Notes under the pieces: generated by a model
What the model was told of the DNA's origin: nothing
The model's input: only the letters and a program-made list of their open reading frames with translations
Database searches by the model: none
Origin: Echinometra lucunter
Lineage: Eukaryota > Echinodermata > Echinoidea > Camarodonta > Echinometridae
Assembly (NCBI GenBank): GCA_029962745.1
Contig: CM057156.1
Location: 1,108,110-1,172,109 of the forward strand
DNA: 64,000 bases
Reading direction: 5' to 3'
Shown here: piece by piece, positions 34,101-43,300 of the stretch
How the letters are laid out: the number at the start of each line of letters is the position of its first letter
Numbering within the stretch: the stretch's first letter is position 1
Made by a program: the position numbers and the translations under genes

Positions 34101-34570
34101 AAATAAAATACAACAGTACTTTTTGACAATCATGAATCATAGCAAGTATATGTAACAATCATTTTTCAAAAACAAACACAAAATGATAAATTGTCAAGTC
34201 ATTGTAATTCCATCAAACATAAAATCCTTGGCGGAAGGACTGCCATTGTAAGCAATTTACCTGAAAATATGGCAGCCTCAATGCCAATGTTAAGGATTGG
34301 ATTTTCGAGGAATCACTGAAGTCATGATGAATATGATATATTTGAATAAAATACTTGAATTATCTCTGTAATCATGGTATTGTCAACATTTGAATGATTT
34401 AGTCCATTCTGATTACATTTCAGAAGCGCAACAAGGCCCAGTTGACACGTCTCAAATGTCAGTTGAAAGAAGCTCAGCTAAGGAATTGGCAATGGGGGCA
34501 TGAATCAGAGCAGCTAGAGGGTCAGTTAGAACAGCTCAAAGAGAAGGAGAGATCAACGTCACAGGATTAA
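23300..34570 (+). CDS. Predicted coiled-coil protein, spliced gene (7 coding exons)
   Basis: The coding exons I join are 23300-23448, 24094-24109, 26203-26305, 27992-28073, 29892-30019, 33385-33581 and 34424-34570. Phases agree at every junction and the sum is 822 bases, giving 273 residues and a TAA stop. After an acidic, polar first 50 residues the protein is almost continuously charged and helical, with Glu, Lys, Gln and Leu in heptad-like spacing. Examples are KLKQVMERSDEDRMRESR near residue 100 and TELQQKLHHLQQEV near 190. There is no signal peptide, membrane segment or enzyme motif. The size and all-helical design are like small CCDC-family proteins such as CCDC122 (also about 273 residues in human, from memory), but I did not recognise an orthologue. 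An AATAAA lies 49 bases past the stop. The gene converges on the receptor gene. Confidence 0.65.
24094..24109 (+). CDS. Candidate 16-nt microexon of the coiled-coil gene
   Basis: GCATAG|GAAGAGTTGCTCAAAG|GTGAGT has a near-ideal donor and an AG acceptor with a weak pyrimidine tract. It supplies one base to finish the Arg codon left open by exon 1, then five codons (KSCSK), and it ends in phase 0. This is what the acceptor at 26203 needs. Without it, exon 1 (phase 2) cannot join the next exon in frame. Support is from phase arithmetic only. Confidence 0.4.
24425..24681. mobile_element. hAT-type non-autonomous element, copy 2 (in intron)
   Basis: It is the same family and orientation as 11784-12016. 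Shared strings are GGTGCCAGGGTATTTTGAT (GGCGCC in copy 1) at the left, GTTTAGTTATGTTTTAAA inside, and TTGAAAAATCATAGGGG near the right. The flanks are ATCATTGT (24417-24424) and CTCATTGT (24682-24689), an 8-bp target duplication with one change. Two G homopolymers have expanded inside it. Confidence 0.8.
25390..26165 (+). repeat. Nested intronic duplications before exon 3
   Basis: A segment near 25420-25555 (GGTTCATTCTT, TTTAACCAAGATGTCATT, ACTGCAGTCATG) recurs near 26025-26155. Between them, 25668-25800 and 25835-25965 are tandem copies sharing TCTTATGAAATCGAACTTTAG-type, TAGTCTTTCTGGGAA and ACCTGGAAAATGTGAGTGCAAC strings. The pattern is of repeated local duplication within one intron. Confidence 0.7.
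26203..26305 (+). CDS. Coiled-coil gene, exon 3
   Basis: The exon reads VISLKEESRECLRK... to KELQE plus one base. Donor is GGAAG|GTGGGA. The acceptor used is GGGGACAG at 26202; an alternative AG at 26191 would need a preceding phase 1, which no upstream exon gives. In the other frames the exon stops. The last 38 bases are copied in the downstream duplication. Confidence 0.6.
26268..27050 (+). repeat. 391-bp tandem duplication including part of exon 3 and a GAA/GGA tract
   Basis: The segment beginning GGAGGCTGCCAAGAAGAGG at 26268 is repeated almost base for base from 26659. The match runs on through the donor site, GGGATTTTAAAAAGTCATAG, ACATGGAAACAATACGATT and into the GAA/GGA purine array. 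Each copy is followed by its own purine array of about 200 bases (26455-26658 and 26870-27050). The second copy has the exon's end and donor but no acceptor. The near-identity makes this the youngest structural change in the gene. Confidence 0.85.
27992..28073 (+). CDS. Coiled-coil gene, exon 4
   Basis: Acceptor TATTCTTACAG, donor GAGCAG|GTCAGT. It reads AINSLVLDNVKLKQVMERS and continues through a basic/acidic helix (DEDRMRES), entering with two bases of a split codon and leaving in phase 2. It follows exon 3 in frame. Confidence 0.7.
28088..28270. mobile_element. Small TIR element with AAAGTACC ends (in intron)
   Basis: AAAGTACCAAGGGTTCCATGGTA near 28130 pairs with TACCATGGTACCCATGGTACTTT at 28239-28261, and the outer parts CCCTTGTAAAA and TTTTCTGCAGGG also pair. 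The AAATA repeat near the left end looks like an expansion inside the terminal repeat. It starts 14 bases past the exon 4 donor. Confidence 0.6.
28980..29130. repeat. Purine-rich (GA) low-complexity segment
   Basis: Intronic GAGAGA and GGGAGA tracts. No further signal was seen in this intron, apart from a CT/C run at 29633-29745 in its distal part. Confidence 0.6.
29633..29745. repeat. (CT)n and C-homopolymer microsatellite in intron
   Basis: CTCTCC repeats with an internal C run of 14 bases or more (29704-29720). Confidence 0.9.
29892..30019 (+). CDS. Coiled-coil gene, exon 5
   Basis: Acceptor TATTCCTGTAG, donor GAAAA|GTAAGT. The frame reads MYKVYTDKMETYRKSLLALE and continues to IVEDMEKK; it is a charged amphipathic helix. 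It enters with one base and leaves with one base of a split codon, matching its neighbours. Confidence 0.75.
30180..31430. other. Intronic stretch with an unsupported 114-codon frame
   Basis: A plus-strand frame at 30186-30530 is open for 114 codons but matches nothing I recognise and has no composition or motif support. The rest of the stretch holds no feature that I can identify. Confidence 0.3.
31436..31530. repeat. (TTTA)n / (TCTA)n microsatellite
   Basis: TTTA and ATCT tetramer repeats in the intron. The sequence after it (GCATAAAACAAAAAAAAAATC) resembles the A-rich reverse of a retroelement tail. Confidence 0.7.
31911..32125 (+). mobile_element. GGTGACAC-type TIR element, copy 2, with 8-bp target duplication
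   Basis: The element starts GGTGACACGACAATTGCTCC and ends GGAGCAAATGTCATGGAACCA. It is flanked by a perfect GAAAATAT repeat at 31903-31910 and 32126-32133. Each end holds two copies of a GACAATTGCTCC unit. The interior is a degenerate GGTTAG/GGGTTA run resembling telomere repeat. The 8-bp duplication fits hAT or P superfamilies. The partner copy is at 6911-7126 in reverse orientation. Confidence 0.8.
32938..33001. repeat. Perfect 30-bp inverted repeat with 4-base loop
   Basis: The left arm 32938-32967 and the right arm 32972-33001 are exact complements (arm core GTGATCAGGTAACATATA). The loop is CAAA. An AT dinucleotide run lies directly to the left (32915-32938). Confidence 0.95.
33180..33251 (+). 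tRNA. tRNA-like gene with intact cloverleaf and UCA anticodon
   Basis: The 7-bp acceptor GTCTCCG/CGGAGAC is perfect, as are the anticodon stem TTGGC/GCCAA and the T stem CCGGG/CCCGG with loop TTCGATT. The D arm is GTCTAGTGGTTAAGGC. The 7-base anticodon loop is GTTCATA, placing UCA at positions 34-36, which would read UGA. It is 72 bases long without the long variable arm or extended acceptor of selenocysteine tRNA. A run of six T directly follows (33252-33257), a polymerase III stop. The body is most like Glu/Asp tRNAs. G32 and U37 are unusual, so a mutated tRNA or a SINE head is possible. It lies in an intron of the coiled-coil gene, same strand. Confidence 0.65.
33385..33581 (+). CDS. Coiled-coil gene, exon 6
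   Basis: Acceptor TTTAACAG, donor TTGCAG|GTAATC. It gives 65 codons of charged helix including ESGELLAKLRLEEESHQLQ and a Gln-rich stretch, with Leu/Ile at heptad spacing. The entry phase matches exon 5 and the exit is phase 0. It follows an AT repeat that may weaken the branch region. Confidence 0.8.
34027..34250. repeat. Interspersed repeat with (TGATT)n end
   Basis: A TTTGATT pentamer run starts a segment that continues with TTATTTTCTTATGCATTTG. The layout matches the reversed 3' tail of a retroelement, similar to a segment starting at 55650. The family cannot be named from the sequence alone. Confidence 0.35.
34424..34570 (+). CDS. Coiled-coil gene, last exon
   Basis: Acceptor GATTACATTTCAG; phase 0 entry; 48 codons and TAA at 34568-34570. 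The text continues the coiled coil (LEGQLEQLKEKERS) and ends STSQD. It joins exon 6 without a gap in the heptad pattern. Confidence 0.8.
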   Translation, partial: KRNKAQLTRLKCQLKEAQLRNWQWGHESEQLEGQLEQLKEKERSTSQD

Positions 34571-34612
34571 GTCCCAGAATGCCCATGTGTCATTGTATGC
34601 ATGTATATTAAC

Positions 34613-35705
34613 CTATTCAATAAAGGATTTATTTGAAGCCTTATTCAGTTTTTCTTCAAAATGGCAACACCTGTATTTTTCTTTTGACACATTTTTCTTT
34701 TAAAAAGTCATGTATTGGAAGTGATTATGAATTAACAGAAAGTATTTTGCGAAGTTAGAAACTTGCCACTTAGCATGGAAAAGCTGTGATTTTTATCTTT
34801 CCACCATGTTGCCAATTTAAGAATTCGGGTGCTGATTGTCCTATAAAAAATTTTCAGATTCAAACTACAAATACTGATGCAGCCAAAATAGGCAAAGTAT
34901 GTGTAGAATTCTTTATGCTCATGTATTTTGGGTTTTTTTTTATATGGCTCCATATCAAAGGTTACTGGGAAAAAAACACTCAGTGCGAAATTCTGTCACA
35001 AATGGAATAAGTATTATGCAGGGACATATTAATTGCTTATCAGAATTCAGAATTTTTAGTAGTCAAGATGTCAAAAAATTGATTTTGGAAATAGTTTATT
35101 GCCTTCCATTATCTTAGCTATTATTATGACTGCTAGCAATTGCAGAAGAATTCATTATATTGTCAATAACTATGTATGCACTATCTATTTTCTGCTGAAA
35201 TTCTGAACCCTTTTTTAAAGCATTTTTGTTGAGAAAATGTCGAAAATACTAGTCATCACCTAGCAAGTCCATGTCAAAGCATTGCCCTAACCTATTCGTG
35301 ACAGGAATTATTTGAAGCCTAATTTGATCAGCTTTTATTCTTCAAATTGGCAACACCAAAAGTTTTCTTTTATTGCTACATTTTTTAAATAAAAAGTCAT
35401 GTATCTGAAATAAATATAAATTGGCAAAAAGTATGAAGAGAATTCAAAAAGTTGCCAATTTGCAGGGGAAAATAGTGATTTTAAAATTTCCATTGCATTG
35501 CCAATTTAAGGATTTTAATGCTTAGTTTTATTTTAAAAATTTTCAACATAGAACAGAAAATATTGACCCAACCAAAATGGGCACAGTTTGTGTAGAAATT
35601 TGTGTTCTTTTTACTCATGTATTTGGAATGGTTTCTAGGGCTCTGCATCAAAGGTTATAAGGCCAAACCACATAATGTGGACCTTCTGTCACGAATGGGT
35701 TAAAA
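34613..35705 (+). repeat. Diverged tandem duplication in the convergent intergenic region
   Basis: Copy 1 (about 34608-35010) and copy 2 (about 35287-35700) share ordered landmarks: ACCTATTC, ATTATTTGAAGCCT, TGGCAACACC, AAAAAGTCATGTAT, TTGCCAATTTAAG, CAAAGTATGTGTAGAA (with changes), CATGTATTTGG, ATCAAAGGTTA and TTCTGTCACGAATGG. They differ by many substitutions. Nothing coding is evident in either. Confidence 0.8.
34619..34624 (+). terminator. Polyadenylation signal AATAAA of the coiled-coil gene
   Basis: A canonical hexamer lies 49 bases after the stop. It sits inside the first unit of the tandem duplication that begins near 34613; the second unit carries no AATAAA at the same place. Confidence 0.6.
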
Positions 35706-36077
35706 AGAGTGAGACTGAATAAATAGAACTTCCATACATTGCAAATTTGTGTCTACTGTTTATTAATAAATATCAATATAAACAATCCTTTGTTTTGCAT
35801 TATTTAATCAGGAGATGCACAAACAGTATTTTGCTGTCCATAATAGACTTGTCCCTCATTCATTCATTTTCTCAAACATTACAGGTAGACAGTAAATGAC
35901 ATTTGTATGAAAATGCTACATAATTATAAAAGTGCAAAAAATATTGAATACCCAGTAAAATGAATACATTACAAATGGAAAACAAATTAGTTGTATATCA
36001 ACTACGGAGTACATATTATCATGTTACATGTAGAGTAAGGATTTTAATGCAGTGTAACTTCATTGTTGACTTTCAGT

Positions 36078-36677
36078 GAAATTAAAGGAGAATGCAACCT
36101 AGACATTAGTGTGCTTCCAGTGAATGAAGAACAAGAAGAGAATAAACAGTGAAAGTTTGAGGAAAATCGGACAATCTGTTCAAGAGTTATGAACTTTGAA
36201 AGTTTAAGTTAATCCTTAATATAGAGATCCTTAAATTGGCAACGTTGCCAGCATCTGTGATGTCATCGTGGACAACTCTCCATTCATTTTGTGCACAGAA
36301 TTCAAAATTTTCTTTATTTTCAAGAGAAATAAAAATTCTTTTGATTTATTGTTTAAGTATGACATGGCTATATCAATTTTGCAAGCATTTGGGGAAGAAT
36401 TATGTTGATTCCTGACCTGAAATTTCATATAAATCAATTTTTTTGAAAAATTATTTACAAAATGAATTGAGAGTTGTCCAGGATGACATCACAGATGCTG
36501 GCAAAGTTGCCAACTTAAAGATCCTCATAATAGGGATTTACTTACTAAAACCTTAAAAATTCATAACTCTTGAACCGATTGTCCGATTTTGCTCAAACTT
36601 TCACTGTTTTCTCTTCTTGGTCATCTTTATTCACTAAGAGCACACTGATGCTTGGGTTGCATTTTCCTCTAAATGAA
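36078..36677. mobile_element. 0.6-kb foldback element with arms of about 200 bases
   Basis: The left arm (36080-36305) and right arm (36455-36677) are imperfect complements along most of their length. Examples are GAATGCAACCTAGACATTAG with CTTGGGTTGCATTTTCC, TGAAAGTTTGAGGAAAATCGG with CCGATTTTGCTCAAACTTTCA, and GGCAACGTTGCCAGCATCTG with CAGATGCTGGCAAAGTTGCC. The central loop is AT-rich. Such arms could form a long double-stranded RNA if read through. Confidence 0.8.
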
Positions 36678-37264
36678 TAACATCTCTTTGTACTAATTTA
36701 CCAATTTTCAAAATCATATCTGTGAGGTGAGCGACACATTCCTGATGAATATCAAATATAGTTGATTTTTTTTTTTAAATTGATATTGGATATCATTCTT
36801 TTTTTATTAAACCTATAATAAAAATGCAGTAGTGCTTTTAACCTTTAACTCTAATAGTAATACAGTATGTATATTCATTAAGTGATAGAGTATTTACTTG
36901 TTACTCCACGATTACAAGATTACAGATGTACTTGAAAAGGAAATCAATATTCAATTCATGAAAATATCATTTTTTTTCCTGCAAATTTTGAATTATTTTT
37001 CTCCAAATTTATTACTGTAAAATACTCAATACTCTCCTTGTAACTGCCTTTCAGAAATGGCCAAAGAATATACTATTACGTAACATTTACAAAACAGCGA
37101 GGTGATAAAGTTGGTGAAAGACATGTAAGAGAAGTGATATCATAGAATACATTGTTCAAAATATACAAACTTGACATGATATCAGATGAGCTATTTACAT
37201 CATCTTATGCACCAGTATATCATGATCATTGTAATAGGAAACAAGGTGTTACTACAGTACAGTG

Positions 37265-37789
37265 GGCTTTTACTAAACACTCGGGTCGCGTCGCGCTGGA
37301 AAACACTCGGGTCGCGGCTCGCTTGGTATGGGGCGCCAAGTGTTAACGAAGTTATTCGGTCCAAAACTGCACAATTTTTGTGTCAAAAGTTCACTCAAAA
37401 CTTTATTTCTTTATAGAATTCACGAACAGTGAACCATCTCGTTATGAAATGAAATGCAACAGACGATTTTGCAACAAAAACCTCCCACCATTGTGAATAA
37501 ACAGACAGGATTTATAATTATATAATTATGATCTCTCATTATAAGCCTGCTATATTTACTTCGCCCGGGCATTGACTTTGTTTCGTTATAAACGCTTTAT
37601 GCATAGCAGAGGGCGGGAGGATCAGTTTCCCAGAATATATGTGGGCGTGGTTATGACGATTTTGGTTTTACTGTACACTGACTGTAGTTTTGGACCGAAT
37701 AACCTAGTTAACTCTTGGCGCGCCATACCCAGCGAGCCACGACCCGAGTGTTTTCAAGTGCGACGCGACCCGAGTGTTTAGTAAAAGCC
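37265..37789. mobile_element. 0.5-kb TIR element, arms of about 110 bases with internal repeats
   Basis: GGCTTTTACTAAACACTCGG at the left end is complementary to CCGAGTGTTTAGTAAAAGCC at the right end. The pairing continues with few mismatches to TTATTCGGTCCAAAACT (37352-37368), whose complement AGTTTTGGACCGAATAA is at 37687-37703. Each arm holds two copies of AACACTCGGGTCGCG. The core of about 310 bases is non-coding. Confidence 0.8.
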
Positions 37790-37799
37790 GTACAATGTA

Positions 37800-39432
37800 T
37801 AAAGAAGAAAATCTCTGCACCACAATATATAGTACTCTTTATATATTTACATGGCCTTAGTGCAGGTCAGCTCAGTTTTAGAAAAGAAAGAACCATCACT
37901 GTAATAGAAAATCACCTTCTGTTCGTATGGATCGTATACAAAAATTTGAAAATACTGGCTACTTTGGCATATTTTTTGCAAGTGATATTCAGCAGAAATC
38001 TATATTATATACATTTTTTAGTATCATAACATGCAATTTGCATTTTCTAAATGTAAGCTACATTACTTTTTTTCTGTTCATTGTATGGTATATTTCAATA
38101 CCAGAGACCAGCTCATAAGAAAGAAAACAAAATCTGTTCCAATATAATCGGAGAACAAATCAATCCACATATCATAACATTAAAAAACAAATAAAACTGA
38201 CATTGAAAATTTTCCTGCATGGAAAGAACTGAAATTTCATCAATGCCAATAACTATTCAGTAAAATGACTCGTATTTCTATCAATATTAATGAGCTTCTT
38301 GTCTCATAAGAAATAATGAAAGATAAAAAAAAATCATGAAATCATAAAAAAATATTAAAATACAGATTTCTTATCAAATAATATCACATGAAAGACCAAC
38401 CTAGTACCTCTAGATAGGAAGCTGTCCAATGTAATCAATGAGCCTTGTTTTCCAAAACAAACAACTATTGCAAAGTAAAGAGTACTATCAAAATAAAATC
38501 AACTCAAATTAAATTCATGAACTGTGATAATAATTTTTTTTCTTAAAACAAGAATAATAATCATATTGTTTCTCCAATTCCATTGTATGATTTCATCAAC
38601 CATTAGCATTAATCAATGATATGATAGAGTAAGTGATCAACAAGGCACTATGCTTTTTATAAGAAAAGAAAAGATTATATTAAACAAAAACTGGGTAGAA
38701 TGATGAAGCCCATCACCTAATACAAATGTAAATACACGATATGTGCACGCACAATTCATTATAGCACCTACGAAAAGGATACGCTCTAGCCTTATGGTTA
38801 TCAGCATCGCTTGTAATTGCCATTTTAATGAAAGCCCCATGATTAAATAAAAAAAAGAAAATAACATGGAAATGTACATAACAGTGGAAGTACTAAGCAT
38901 TCTCGAGGCTGTTAGAATAAGGAAGAATACTTTATACTAATATGATTTATTTAGGGGATTCGTCACTCTCCAAGGGATAGAAGGTCAGAACAAATCATAT
39001 TCAATACATTCTCAATTATACATTGTCTTAATCAGGCTGCAATGTACATTTAGCTGCCAACTTAGAATCTGAATCACTTGTAGAAAAGATAAACATAACA
39101 TTTGTACGGTGATTCTGAAAATAATGCCCCCATTTTTTCTTGTCCACTGAAATATGGAATATATGCTGTAAATAGACAAAGGTAACAAAAGAGAACTTTT
39201 TACGGTAATACCCGGTTATTCCAGAGAAGCATTTTGAGAATTGACTGACTTGCTCAAATTCATGAGCACATTGTGGAGAACATGTATGTGAATATTGAAT
39301 CATCTGTGGAGCACAGTCATTTTGTAGCATTGTACAGATGTACTGATGTCCTTTGTTCCAAGCACTTTGTACAACAAGCTTTGCTTCACACAGTCAGAAA
39401 TCTCACATTTTGACGTGCTGTGCTGTACCTGT
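37800..39432 (-). other. Likely 3'UTR and flank of the receptor gene
   Basis: This is AT-rich DNA after the receptor stop. A TTTATT at 38946-38951 is AATAAA on the minus strand, about 480 bases past the stop, and is a reasonable polyadenylation signal. Other AATAAA-like hexamers exist, so the end is uncertain. No coding exons were recognised. Confidence 0.4.
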
Positions 39433-40352
39433 TTAGGGCAGAAATCTAGCCCTCATCCTGTCACTTCTTCCACTTCTTGTACTTCCAGTTGGGGAACTGG
39501 TATAGGAGTTGTTGTTGCTATTAATGGGAGGGAGTGGGGGAGGGGGTGGAGCTCCTGGCACAGCGGGAGGAAGAGGGGGAGGGGGAACTCCTCCAGGAAC
39601 TTTAGGGGGTGGAGGGGGTCCAACAGGAACCTTTGGTGCTGGAGGAGGGGTACCACTGCCAGGAATTTTAGGTAGTGAAGGAGGGCCACCTGTTACCAGA
39701 GGGGGTGGAGGAGGGGGGCCTGTAGGGGCGGAGTCTCCTGACATACCATTGAAATGATGGTTGTTTGGTGGAGGGGGTGGAATATCATCATCCTCTGTAG
39801 GGATGCGCTGAGGTTTAGCTTCTGCTGGAGGAGGGGGTGGGGGTGGAGGCGGTGCCCCTAGTGCTGGAGGACGAGGAATGGTATTCATGTCCACCGTAGC
39901 TGACACACTCTTGATATGTCCGTTTGGATGTCCATCAATTGACGACCTGCTATTGAAGTCGTTATATCCCTTAGCTGTGAAAGATGTTACAGGAACTTCA
40001 GCATAGAGGATCGCAGGATCGCTAGGAATCTCAATCAACCTGCTATCACCACCAGTAACATTCCCATTGTGCCTGTGTCCATTCATTGGTAACGTCGACC
40101 CATTCCTTGATAACGTATTGGTGTAATGCATCTCATCGCTGACTGGCTCATCTTCAAATGCCCTGTTGAGGTAGGTGAGATGATCTGTGGCATCCTTGCC
40201 TTTCTTTGGTGTCTCTTCCTGACTACGGCAACAGCAGATTAGGAGTGTGATGAGAAGGAGAATAATAAAAGCTCCAGCCAGACTGCATCCAATGTAGATC
40301 AAGATCCACTGTGTCGGGGTCAACTGGAAACCAGATGGGTTTGGGTAGTAAC
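39433..40352 (-). CDS. Receptor last exon: transmembrane helix and cytoplasmic tail
   Basis: The acceptor is TATTTTCCAG on the minus strand, entering with two bases. About 14 residues of juxtamembrane sequence precede a hydrophobic segment of about 25 residues ([19 protein letters not shown] and on, 40228-40308), followed by CCC and basic residues, which fixes the orientation with the tail inside. The tail has YLNR (40162-40173, a YxN Grb2-type motif), ILYAEV (39994-40011, matching the ITIM pattern I/V/L/S-x-Y-x-x-I/V/L) and further tyrosines in HYTN and GYNDF. The last half carries seven proline blocks of 4-9 residues, several ending PPPPPL, as used by profilin, SH3 and WW/EVH1 ligands. It ends RARFLP and a stop. 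Confidence 0.85.
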
Positions 40353-43300
40353 CTGGAAAATATTAAGAAACGCAAGTCATTTAGTTATAAAACTTAATCC
40401 ATTGAACACTATAAAGCCTGAGATACCTTGGCAAATGCATGTTATGCTTAAATCAAATGGTGCTATACAGATTAAACACAGTGGCATTTTATCACATGAC
40501 ATACATGTATAGGTATCCTACAGAAAAAGTTTTATTTTGTTGTACAATGTTGTACAATATACCTGCCTTTGTGACATCATGCAGATCTTTAATTGTTGAA
40601 AAACTATGACTGAATTTTACTTTGTACGAAACTATGGAATAGAATACATATCCATATTGCCCTGTGTCTTTCTTACTGACGATCTTCTTATTGCAAACAT
40701 ATTCAGATTCCCCCCTCCCCCAAAAAGGCTGGTTGTTACTCTGCTTGCTCCCCTGTAACTTGCATGTTGAAGATTGATTAATTTTAAGAGAAAACGTCAT
40801 ACTCATATTCATGATAGCCATAAAGCATTTTATCTTTATGTCATTGTGCGAACGCAAAATATATTAATGCATAAATTAAAATGTCTATTTTGCCATATTG
40901 CAATAGAATTTTAGCAAAGATCATATAAAATTCAATTTTCAATAAGTTTCCAGTTTGCATTCCGGACGTGTTTTTTCACACGGTGCCTAAGTGTTTCACT
41001 CTACTTTCACCAATACTTCAAATATAGCAATTGTAAGTTTTTTGACAGTCTGTAAACTTACAGTCAGCCAACACTGATCCTGTTGCATCAGTGACGTAAT
41101 CAGCAGGGCAAGACTGGCATGAAGTCTGACGTGTTTGGTTCTGGTAGGTGTCACGGGAACAGAAGACACAGATATTGTTTGCCTCATCATAATAGGTTCC
41201 TGCTTGGCACGGGACTGCGAAAATAGAAATAAACAAGAAATCGCTTAAACTGCTGTCATTAAAACATAATTCAATGTAATCAATTTTCTGGCAAATCAGC
41301 AAATACAAAGCATGCAAATGTCAAAAAATATATTTAACTATGCATCAAACTGCACATGAGAAAGTAAGGATGTATGTGGTACCACACATTTTTTAAACAG
41401 CATGTTTGTAGGATAGTCTCAGCAATGGAAATATGAATATAAACTGATCATATAACAGGAAAAGAGAAATCGGTAGAAGTATTCTTAAATTATTCTTATG
41501 AAAATACATTAGTAGAAGCATGCACTGTCATTTTGAGGAATGTGAATATGTGTAGAGCCTTGGAAAACTGAAGAATGGCATTTTGGGGGAGTTATACTCT
41601 TTTTTTTCTTACAAATTGTTATGCTACTTTCATCTTCTTTAAACTGTTTCCTTGATTATGAGCTGTTATTGTATCAGATGCATTGATGGGTTAATTTTGG
41701 CTTGCATAGTAGTTATAGACTTACCACATCCTGAACTTGAAAACACCATGCCACTGTCACATGACCATCGGAACTCCTGCGATATTCTCGTCCCTGATTG
41801 GACGTTGTTGATGACGTCACCATTAACCGTCAACTCAAAACCTTCGTTGTTTGCTACTTCAACAATGCCATTCACAACCTCATCAATATCACCCTCTATG
41901 GAATCTTGATCTGAATTACTATCAATTGGAGAAGAAATAGTGATATCCACCAAGAGGGCACTAGAGTCTCTTCTGTTTCGTGACAGAACGATCTCGCTGC
42001 TTCTCCTGCGCCTTGCGGTATTTGTGATGCAGTCTGCTTCGACACTGTCTGGCCCACAGGCAGATGCTGACCCCAATGAGCATAGGTTATATGTATCTAG
42101 GGTATTGGTGATGTTTGTAGCCACGGATGATTTGAAGTTTTGAGTTTGTTGTGGACATGAGGCTGATGCAAGTGGAAAGGTTATGCTGATTGTCTTGCTG
42201 ATACCATTGCCAACTTCAGCTCCTAGTAATGAGAGGAAGATCGAGATACAATCAGTACACTGATATGGCAAAGAATTATGACCTCAACCCAGTGATGGAT
42301 GAATTCTCTAGTTCCCATAGGTTTAATACATGGACAACCTGCTTCTAGTAGGTTAAGGGTTAAAAACTGAAGTTACTTTCATTGCCTTCTGAAATGCATA
42401 CCATATAGATTTGAAGCCTGTATATTTTTGAATAGGCATGCATTTCACATTAAACTCTCTTGACATCATGACTATATCCTGTATTTGGAAAGAATGGGGG
42501 AAATATGTAGAAAAAAGGGTAAAGAAAATAAGGGCTGAAAGAGATACTAAGGAAGAGAGAGAGAGAGAATAGGATTAAGGAGGGTGGGGAGGGGGTCTTA
42601 GAATCAAAGTTACACAAGAAATCAAGAGTAATAGATTCTTAAAAGAGATAGATGGAATGGAGTGAGCTAGACGAGACAAGCCAAGAGGGAGAGGAAGCAT
42701 TGTAAAAAATACCCGACAGGCGATTTCGCCCTCAGCGGTGCTCAAATAGCTCCCTAAAATCATGAATACCCAGTTCTTTGGGGCGAACCATTTTCTTCAG
42801 AGTCCCCCTCGCCTCAGCTCCAAAAATAAACCATAAATTCACTAATCGTGACTTAGGAGCAGCGGAATTAACATTTCTTTAAATAACACACATATTATCG
42901 CATCATACTGATACTCAGATATGCATACTCTCAAGTAGAAAATTGGGATATCAGCAATTAAAATTCAACATAGCTTCCTTGGGCCTAGAAATAGCTCCTG
43001 TAAAGTTGTTCACAGGAGCTGTTTTTTTTCAGAGAATAGCTCTTGTGGAAAAAGAAGTATTTTTACCCTGAGAGGAAAAGCGGAAGAGAAGTTGATCTAG
43101 ATCAAAATGATGATGACCCAGATGGCCCAACTTACTAGCACATATATCAGAGGGAGAAGGATCCCAGAATGAAGCATCACTGTCAGATATGCAGGTATAG
43201 TTGATGTCAGCCACTGTCTTGACATATCCAGGATTACATAATACCCGGCACTCTCTTCCACTGGCATCAGCTACACAGGATACTTCAGCATTGGCGATGG

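Noticed and set aside
39346..39757. Plus-strand frames rich in Gly/Trp/Arg
   Set aside because: Antisense of the polyproline tail of the receptor's last exon.
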